Source: Drosophila persimilis
Lineage: Eukaryota > Arthropoda > Insecta > Diptera > Drosophilidae
Assembly: GCF_003286085.1 (NCBI RefSeq)
Contig: NW_020825353.1
Coordinates: forward strand, 558,001 to 622,000
Reading direction: 5' to 3'
DNA length: 64,000 nucleotides
Shown piece after piece: positions 56,442 to 64,000 of the stretch. The position numbers and the translations under genes were made by a program. Positions within the stretch are counted from its first letter, which is position 1, and the number at the start of each line of letters is the position of its first letter. Below the pieces are notes generated by a model, which was not told the DNA's origin, searched no databases, and saw only the letters and a list, made by a program, of their open reading frames with translations.

Positions 56442-58162
56442 GTGCGGCTTAGGATGCAGAATGTTGCTAAAAATCTAGAACTCGATGTAGAATCCATAGG
56501 AAATGGAATATATTGATCAAAAATCAATTAAAATTCCCGGTTTATGATGAACACCAAGTAATAGAGGTTCGTTGATATTCCTATGCCCAAACGATCTAAA
56601 ACTCCATTGGAGATTACAGAAATTCTAGAGAATGGCAAGAATTACATCTCGTAGGAAACCAACCAGACGAATCGCCATGACTAATCACAGTTCAGTGACT
56701 CTTTCAGACGCAATCCCGCACCCAACCAGCGATCCAGCGAACCAGCGAACTAGCGAACCATCGCCTAACTTCCCACCGCCATCTAGCACCCATCTCGCCC
56801 TCCCCCTGCCCCCTCCTCATCCGCGCGTTGGGGCCATTTGCCATCCATCAGATGCGAAAACTGGCAGCAGGGGGGGAGGCAGCGAAGAGTCGAAGTCAGA
56901 GCCAAAATGCATTTGCATTTTGCATAAAAGTTGGCAACGTTTCGGGCCTGCAGGGCGCGCGCTCTTCTCGCATTGTCAACGGTACTTTTAAGCCATAAAG
57001 CGTTTAGGCCAATCGACAAGACAGAGAGAGAGAGATAGAGAGATATAGAGAGAGAGAGAGAGGGACTCTAGACTCTGTGGATGCGTCAGCCTGTGTACCA
57101 CAACCTGTTGCACCTCTCTTTCTCTCTCGCACTGTCTTTCCATCAACTAATTATGGAATCAAATGAGCAAAGGCCTCGAGACTCCGCGAGCCACGAAGAC
57201 GGCGACGACGACATTCATAATGGAATATTTAGCATTGAGTTTATTGGCGGCACCTACATGAAATCATCATTAAATGTTGCAAACTCGTTTGCCGCAATTT
57301 GTGGCAGCATTAGCCATCACATCGCATCGCATCGCATCGGATGGATGTGTCGATGTGTCGATGTGGATGTGGATGCCCCTTTTTTTGTCAGTGGCTGGAA
57401 CGTGACTGCTGGCTCCATTGGACCCACATGAGGCAATTGATTCGACTTCCGTTCTCTGTCGAGAGAAGGAAAGTAGACTGTGGCACGACCCCAGGAAGTG
57501 GTTGGTGCAACGGGGCGGCCGGAGGCGAGAGGCGGATGGTTGGAGGAGACTCCAAGTCGACAAAGTCTTGAACCCTTTTCAATATAAATCAATTCGAAAA
57601 TGCAAACGGAACTTGCAACATACGTCAATGTATGGGGAAGAGCAGGAAAAGGCCAAGAGCCAAGCAAAAATACAAAAAAAAAAAACCCCCAGAAAGAAAT
57701 CTCAAGACATTTCAAATTTAAAATGCGATTTTCCCCAGCAAGAGAAAGGCCTCAGCGGGAGGATACAGAGGGGGCACAAAAGTCAGAGAAAAGCCCAGAG
57801 AGAGCGAAGGACCCGCACACAGCACATATGCCAAGTCAAATTGAAAGGATAATTCGCCCGCAAACACCCTCCTGGGAGGACGTTCTTGCGACTCCACACA
57901 TTCTCCTTGTTCCTGGGTCAAAAGGAGACCCCAATCCACCCCACCCAATCCCCGTATCCCACTGCTGTCCCGCTGTCCCGCTGTCCCGCTGTCCTGCTGC
58001 CAAGTGGAAGTCTACTGCTGCTGATGGCATGCTAACACGCCTTTGAATTTCGCCAATTGCTGTTGGCGCACGTACAAAACACTTAAATTCTCGCAGAGCC
58101 ACAGAGGACACCCCAGAATAGTTCCTACATGTAGCAGATATACTCGTACTATATAGATACAC

Positions 58163-58185
58163 TCGTACGTACGTACGTACGTATG
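58163..58185. repeat. (GTAC)n self-complementary repeat
   Basis: About five units of GTAC; second cruciform-prone tract of the same unit in this window. Confidence 0.85.
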
Positions 58186-59781
58186 TCTGAGATGCATGGG
58201 GCGGCTGCTGTCTGTCTGGGGGCCTTGGCCTGCCGCAAGGATTTTTGGGCTGGCAGCCCGAAAGACGAGGAGAGCACGTTTAAGAAATAGAATTTTTAAG
58301 CAAGTACGAGCTTTATCCCTGGGGGATATGTGCCGCTAAGTATCTGTTATTTTAAATGTATCTCACGGTGCATGCCACAGCCACACTGTATACTTTCCCC
58401 GCTAATGAATGGCCTTTCTGCTCATCTGCTTTCGCTGAAGAATGGCCTGCTGTTCAATATGTTTTCGTGGACGATTTGTTGGCTAAAAGGCAATTAGTCC
58501 TTTGTGGCAGCACCCTCTGGCTCGGGACTCATCCGCTGGCCACATTTCACGTGGCAACAGTGGCGTTTTGTGGCAGTCTCAGATAGTGGCCGCACAGCGG
58601 AGGAGACTGTGCCACGGAGACAGTGCCCTGGGGCAGAGTGGCAGAGTGGCAGAGTGGCAGCGCGGCTATGTGGCAGTGCCAGTGGCAGTGGCAGCAGCAG
58701 TAGCAGGGAGTGTGGCAAACAGTTGCTGCATAATAAATAGCGCTAACCACGTAATGCTGCAGCTGCAGTGCAGGGATTTCGTATACATTTTTTATGCGAA
58801 ACACCCGCCACAAGAAGAACCAGACAGCCAGTCCTGCAGCTCCTGCGACTCCTCCTCTTTTTTGGGGCATGCAGCAGCTCCTTCTGCTGTGGGAAAAGTT
58901 TAAGGCAAGCAAAGTCAACAGTTAACAATGCGGCGGCTTCAACGTGTCGCCACGAAACTTTGTTCTTCCGCTGGCTGCCCCCCCTCCCCCCCCCCCCCCC
59001 CCCCCAGGATGGCCCCAGGATGGCCCCGGAATCCTTTAAGTTTTCCTCCTGCTAATTGGATTTTATCAACTCAATAAAAACGGAATTAAATCCACTTACA
59101 TGGTGTCATCCGAGGGGGCAGATCGGGTCGGGGTCGGCGGACGTCCGTGGATGACCATTCGACACAAAAGTTTTTAACTTTTTGGCAGACATTATGCATG
59201 GAAAAGTAGGAGTTTTCCAAAGGAACTCTCTCCTGGCAGTCTCCAGGAGTCCTGCGACAGTCGCCGGGGCAGCAGGGGCACTGCCACTTTGTTTAGTAAC
59301 TCGCCGCCCGAAAAACTTTTGCATATTAAAATGTTATAAAAAGCAATGGCCATAGTTTCGGCTGCCAATTGCATAAAAAAGAGATCTCTGTGGCAGGTTT
59401 TATGTGGCATAACCAGCGCCAACGCTGCAACGCTGCAACGCTGCGTATGCGCAATGTTTTTTTTGTTTTTTTTTTGTTTGGCAAAAAGAGAGCTCTGCTG
59501 ATTCCCCTGTTGTTTTTCCAGCAGATAAAATGTCATTAAGCTAAAGTGCAACATACACCCAAGGCACACGCAGAAATGGGGCACAGAAAGAGGGGCAGCA
59601 GCCAGGTGCAGGGTGGGTGGGGGGTACTGCTCTGCTCGTCTCTGCTCTGCTCTGCCCACACAGTGGTCAAGTCTCAAGTACATTGCGTGACGACGCCTTC
59701 GCATGCCGCAAGAGCAGGACATGGGATATGGGATATGGGAGTCGACTCCGAAAGGTGCAGTCACAGTCGAGAGTCGGAGAC

Positions 59782-59816
59782 GGTGCTGGTGCTGGTGGTG
59801 GTGGTGGTGGTGGTGC
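59782..59816. repeat. (GGT)n triplet repeat
   Basis: About eleven imperfect GGT/GCTGGT units. Confidence 0.9.
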
Positions 59817-60114
59817 CTCCTGTTGGCCAGATTACGCGCACGATATGCTAATTTACACAACGGCCCCCGCTGTCGTCCCCGCCGTCCCACTCTCTGGTGT
59901 CCCGCGGAATAAAGGAATTGCAGATGCGAGATGGCGATGGAGTCGCGGCCTCTGCCTTGTTGTGGGCGATGACACGATGGTGGCACCACGCAATGGTGCT
60001 GCCCCACAATGGGGTGGCACTGGGAGAAAAGAAACACTCTCCTACGAAGATCTATAAGGTTTCCCTTTTCTACGTAAAACATTTTCTTAAAAAAGGTTTC
60101 TAATATCTAATTTC

Positions 60115-60614
60115 ATTTACTGAAAGAAAATAAATATTTTATTCACCCTAAACGATGCTTAAAGAACTCTCCCTCAATGCGATCCCTGATTGCAATTGTA
60201 ATTCTTTCAATATCTGTCTGATAGAAGATCTCTGAGAAAGAATACCAATGTGAGAGTCCTAGATACGATTTTGTTGAAGAAACTCTCTCGTAATTCGTTG
60301 TGGTTTCTCCTTTAATCTCCCATTTCCTGGATATATTATTAATTGTTTAAAGAAATTCTATCTTAAGGATATGGGTGACTCTTCTTTGGATATGGGTGCC
60401 CCTTTTTCTGTCATTTCTCATGGTATTTAAATGGATTTGAAGGAACTCTTCTAGGCAAAAGATCTCTAAAACGCGTTCCCTCGCTTTCGTTCGTTCATTC
60501 ATCTGATAACCATTTCCCATGCTCAGGGAATCCTCATAGGTATATTCTCTAGGACATATTTCCCCCATTTCCCTAGCTCTGCCAAAAGTACACCCCGTTT
60601 TTCTCTCAGTGTAT
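60115..60614. mobile_element. candidate element ending in CTCTCAGTGTA
   Basis: Left edge TTTACTGAAAGAAAAT (60,117-60,132) and right edge TTTTTCTCTCAGTGTA (about 60,599-60,614) are imperfect inverted copies of each other and match the ends at 19,058-19,180 and 32,036-32,453. The roughly 500-base interior is AT-leaning and unique, with many short AGATCTCT-like words and no reading frame of note. No target duplication could be fixed. The left end is weak. Confidence 0.25.
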
Positions 60615-61847
60615 GCCGCCTGATCGATATCGGTGTGCAGAAAAATGTGGTAAATACAAGCAATCGAGTTGTAATAAATTTTCAAGTGTAACGCACCCGC
60701 GCCCCAAAAAAAAGCAAAAGAAGAGCCACAGAAAAGAGACTCGACTCCGACTTGTTGCACGCATGTTGACACACGCATGTGGCAGAGTGGAGACAGAGAG
60801 GAAGCAGAGGAGGAGTGAGACTGAGGACTGGGGCAGACAGGAGTGGCAGAGGAGTGTGGCAGATGGCGGGGGAAGGGGGAGGGGGGGCTGACGGCTGCGG
60901 GCTATCGTTAGAAAGGCCGCTGATATCTGGCCAAACATTTCACCTGTTTAGCCCCCGAGTCGAAAGTTGCGCCCGAGGGGCCATTTACCATTTACCACAT
61001 GCCTCATGCCTCATGCCGCATGCCTCTTGTCCTCTTGTCCGCTTGTCCGCTTGTACCTCTTCGCCAGTTGTTCAGTTGCTGCCACAAAAAGCTCCCTCTC
61101 TTCCCCTGCCTCCCCTCCCGCGCAATGCGTTGCGGTTGCAACCACTTAAATATCGACTGCCTGCTGTTGCCCGTTGCATGCAACAAGCGTCAATCACCCG
61201 CACAAAACTGAATATAAAAGAAATCCACAACGAGAAAAGGAATTTGAACTCTGGATAGTCGAAGCTTTGGATCCCCTTTAAAGATTGAAAGTCTTAATCG
61301 AGGATATAGGATATATAAGTCGATATATAAGGTATATGTATATGATTTATTATTCTTCTTTAACAGTCGATTGTGGAACAAAGAAGTACAAAAATGTTTT
61401 TCCTACAAAAATCGACTATTGTTCGATTTTGATCCTATGATTCCTATGAGAACTAGAGGATTTAGCCACCCAATCTTGCCTTAGCTATGAGAAGACATAT
61501 AAGACTACAGCTTCCTTAGAGAATTCGAAATTCTCTCACCGATGGGCGCTGCTGTATGACGCGCAAATAAGAAATAGCGCTCCAATCTTCATGGTTTCTA
61601 GAAAAAAGATTCTTCCTTTGTTTTTTTTTATAAAAATCTTTATAATATCCATGGTACCCTCTCTTCCCAAAGGGTATTTTGAAAACTGCAGCAACCGTTG
61701 CCTGTTTTGCTATGGAAAATTGTTGATTTGCCGCTTGATTGCGTGCGTGCCAGTGCGCCAGAGAGAGAGAGAGGGAGAGAGACTCCAGTGGGGGAGTGGG
61801 GGAGCATGCTGGAGTGGGAGGAGTGCTGTGCTGCGGTTCCCGAGGGT

Positions 61848-61960
61848 AGAGGGTACCCTCTGCTGCCTCTTGGGGGCACCTGCACACCTGAACGACCATT
61901 CGGGCGATTATAGAATTGCACTTGGAGTCGACTCCAACCGTCGAGTGTCGATTATCGATA
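61848..61960. promoter_or_regulatory. two perfect palindromes and a DREF-type site
   Basis: AGAGGGTACCCTCT (61,848-61,861, 14 bases) and TTGGAGTCGACTCCAA (61,922-61,937, 16 bases) are perfect palindromes. TATCGATA (61,953-61,960) matches the DREF/BEAF recognition core. A GT run follows at once. A 16-base perfect palindrome is expected about once in this much DNA, so only the grouping is of interest. Confidence 0.35.
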
Positions 61961-62841
61961 GTATTTGAGTTGGTGTGTGTGTGTGTGTCTGTGTGTGTGA
62001 GGCATTCAACGGGAAATGTGTTAAAGAAAGTTGTATGCCCCCCAAGGGCACCGATAGATGGATGGATGGTCTATTAAATGCTTGATATGCGACACCTATT
62101 GTTAGGTCCAGGCGGAACAGAAAGCTATATTGTATATATGTTTGTAATATATGTGGATTCTGCTTTGCAGAATTCCACCAGAAGTGGAGGCTTCTACATG
62201 GAGCCTCCACTATCACCCGATCTATGAATGAAATACCCCTTCTGTCACTCCCTAGAGTACTCCTGCCTGGAATACCCCTCCTTTCGCTCCCTATTCCTGC
62301 CCAGAAGACCCCTTCTTTCTCTCTCCCTGGAGTACTCGTCGAGAGAGCTCTTTTATGACACACATTTTAATGCCGGAAGTCTGCCCCGTGGCGTTCGAAG
62401 CGGGTCAGTGGCAAGCGGCAAGCAGCGGCAGAGAAAGGAGAGTGGCGTGTGGTGCCTGTGCCTGTGCCTGCCCCCCAACCGGGTGAGCAGAGCCTGGGAA
62501 CGGAAGCTGCTCTGTCAGTCCCACATCCCAGCCCCAGCGGCAACAGTCATTAACAGCTCCACCAACAGCCAACAGCCAACAGCCAGCCTGGTGGTAATTA
62601 AGCGTCCTTTTTTGCTTGCCACAAAAAACCCAAACCCAAGCCCAAACCCCCTGTTGCAGCTGAAGTTGGAGTCGGAGTTGGAGTTGGAGTCGAGACTCCA
62701 CAGTCGTCGTCGTCGTCGCCGTCGTTCATCCGTCAGGTGTTAATGGAAAATTTGCATTTTCGTTTAAAGTTTTCGCTCGCTTGCGCATGTGCATTGTTAA
62801 TGCTTTGAGACGCATCGATTCGTCATGAGCGCTGGTTAATT

Positions 62842-62873
62842 GAATGTTTAAATGTTTAAATGTTTAAATGTTA
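62842..62873. repeat. (AATGTTTA)n octamer repeat
   Basis: Four units with TTTAAA at each junction. Confidence 0.85.
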
Positions 62874-63349
62874 GACAACGTAGGAGATGGGGAGCCCGGT
62901 GAAGGGTCCACAAAAGCCAAAAGCCCCTCATGTTGAGGGGGCAAGCACACACACACTCCACTCAATCGCGTTTGGCAATGGTTGTAAAATCGTGGCAGGC
63001 AGCGAGACCACGCGAAAGAGACACTCGTACTCGACCGCGAGGTGCGAGTGCGAGTGCGAGTATCTGAAACGGTATTCCAGATCCCATGGCATGGGAATGC
63101 GAATTGGGAATGAAATATATCTCCTATTGATAGCATTTCCTACCTTCAACACAAGGCTGTAAAAGACAGCTGGGGAAATATATTGCTCTCGGCAGACATA
63201 CGGTTGATAGACCGATGAGAACCGGAAGAACGTAACGAAAACTTGGGCGTAAAGTGGTCTAGAAAGCAGAGACTGTTAGAGGCCTTGGGGGTATGTTATA
63301 CATCGCTTAAAGAAACGTAATTTTTCTTTTATTCCAATGTGTTTCTCAT

Positions 63350-63645
63350 AGGAACCCAAAATTGTATACCAGTATGTATACCAATTATGTATAACAGTGT
63401 TTTCTTATAGTTTTGTCTTGAAAATTTTGCATAATAGTCTTGTATAACAGTATGGTAGGACAGTTTAGTGTATAAGAGTTGTATAAATGTGTTGTATAAC
63501 CGTTTTTAGCACAGTTTTCTATAAAATACTTTAATTAATTATAACAGTTTTGTATCACAGTTGCATTATTTTAGTAAAAGTTAAGTTCGTATACCAGTAT
63601 TGTATAACAATACAGCACTGATGGACTACAGCTTAGTATAACAGT
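63350..63645. repeat. degenerate TATAACAGT array
   Basis: The word TGTATAACAGT or a close variant (TGTATACCAGT, TGTATAAGAG, TATCACAGT, TATAACCGT) recurs about 15 times in 290 bases at irregular 10-40 base spacing, often with TTTT after it. The array ends at the stop codon of the candidate exon to its right. No coding frame. Confidence 0.65.
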
Positions 63646-63888
63646 TTAGTTCTGGAGAACAATAAACTCCTCCCCTGTAATCGCTGTCTTCAAGAAATAC
63701 CTCTTCATCGGATAATTTTCTATGAACCCCAAATGCAGCATAGATTCCTTTAAAGCTTCCTTTAAACGATCTTCAATCTGTTCTAAAACCTCATAAAAGG
63801 AGGCCCAGTTTTTATAGATTTTTTTGCTCTGATTTTCCCTGGAAAAGTGCCTTACAATTATGAGAGGAGGCAGCAGCAGCAGCAGCAC
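63646..63888 (-). CDS. candidate terminal exon, unknown product
   Basis: Minus-strand frame ending in TAA at 63,648-63,646. An acceptor CACTTTTCCAG sits at 63,849-63,839, after which about 63 codons read as ordinary protein: charged, amphipathic, helix-prone residues with fragments YEVLEQIEDRLKEALKES and ENYPMKRYFLKTAITGEEF. The N-terminal leucine run of the full 80-codon frame comes from a CAG microsatellite (63,878-63,893), so the true start is probably the acceptor or lies beyond the window. Codons are AT-ending, unlike the surroundings. No family recognised. The degenerate TATAACAGT array begins just past the stop and would form the trailer. Confidence 0.3.
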   Translation of the reverse strand: MLLLLLPPLIIVRHFSRENQSKKIYKNWASFYEVLEQIEDRLKEALKESMLHLGFIENYPMKRYFLKTAITGEEFIVLQN

Positions 63889-63889
63889 T

Positions 63890-64000
63890 CATCAGTGGAA
63901 TGCCATCACATGGCCATGTTTCGTCATCCTTCCTTCCAGTCCTGATGCTGCTGCTACTCATACTCCTGTGGCTGTGCCTGTGCCTGTGCCTGTGCCTGGT
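63890..64000. other. noncoding edge with GCCTGT repeats
   Basis: Nothing gene-like. TGTGCC hexamers at 63,971-63,998 run to the window end. Confidence 0.6.

Larger units (their letters stand above)
56450..60110. other. noncoding, microsatellite rich
   Basis: No convincing gene. GA tract at 57,020-57,062, ATCGC and GATGTG repeats at 57,315-57,378, CTGTCCCG repeats at 57,963-57,999, GTAC repeats at 58,163-58,185, GGCAGAGT repeats at 58,632-58,660, a C run at 58,986-59,005, CGCTGCAA repeats at 59,423-59,443 and GGT triplets at 59,782-59,816. Two plus-strand frames (56,632-56,991) and a 296-codon minus frame (59,192-60,082) show no family resemblance. Confidence 0.6.
60620..63300. other. noncoding, microsatellite rich
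   Basis: No gene seen. CATGCC repeats near 60,997-61,025, GTCCGCTT repeats near 61,027-61,055, AT-rich island 61,300-61,440, GA run near 61,760-61,783, GT run at 61,971-62,000, TGGA tetramers near 62,056-62,070, TGCCTG repeats near 62,452-62,472, GGAGTT/GGAGTC repeats at 62,665-62,695, CGT triplets at 62,702-62,725 and four AATGTTTA octamers at 62,842-62,873. Confidence 0.6.

Noticed and set aside
59192-60082. 296-codon open frame, minus strand
   Set aside because: Includes His runs from the GGT repeat and poly-Arg/Gln patches; both strands are open here.
1-64000. CRISPR arrays, bacterial operons or viral genes
   Set aside because: Composition and signals are those of an insect nuclear genome. 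The tandem arrays have no unique equal-length spacers, and no viral or transposon protein is readable.

Overview
The window reads as nuclear DNA of a fruit fly, most likely the Drosophila obscura group (pseudoobscura/miranda/subobscura type). I judge this from base composition near 50% GC, very dense short tandem repeats (CAG, CAGCCA, GGCAGG, GA, CA), abundant TGCCAC and TTTATGG words, and fly-like core-promoter and splice signals. The species call is an inference from texture; no diagnostic gene was recognised.

No known protein family can be read from any frame with confidence, and I see no tRNA, rRNA, known microRNA or recognisable transposon protein. Many open frames of 60 to 296 codons exist, but most are stop-poor because they run through CAG/GGC/CCT-type microsatellites. 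I treat the window as one long regulatory or intronic gene desert with a few candidate exons, all at low confidence.

Layout. 1-300: candidate internal exon, minus strand. 0.3-19 kb: microsatellite-rich noncoding DNA with hairpin clusters (3.2 and 5.2 kb), a CpG-rich patch (5.5 kb) and diverged repeats (8.9-9.5 kb). 19-26 kb: a 123-bp element with inverted ends, then unique islands holding candidate ORFs at 20.0, 20.5, 23.7 and 25.0-25.5 kb. 26-37 kb: noncoding, with a degenerate array of about 41-bp period at 32.0-32.45 kb. 37.3-38.3 kb: an AT-rich block. 44.18-44.83 kb: a 25-bp minisatellite of about 26 copies. 50.2-50.6 kb: three AT-rich repeats of about 121-130 bp. 54.9-56.5 kb: the best gene-like area, with a good TATA plus initiator promoter facing left at 55,965, splice donors downstream of it, and a candidate small two-exon gene facing right at 56.1-56.4 kb. 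60.1-60.6 kb: another element-like segment ending in the TTTTCTCTCAGTGTA motif. 63.3-63.9 kb: a degenerate TATAACAGT array and a candidate terminal exon, minus strand.

A reading that would join these pieces: a gene transcribed leftward from about 55,965 could have a noncoding first exon there and a first intron filling most of the window, with the exon at 102-252 as a possible later exon. This is inference only. The strongest directly visible observations are the repeat structures: the 25-bp minisatellite containing an inverted unit piece, the 41-bp array whose core matches the ends of dispersed short elements, and chains of back-to-back hairpins in otherwise unique DNA.
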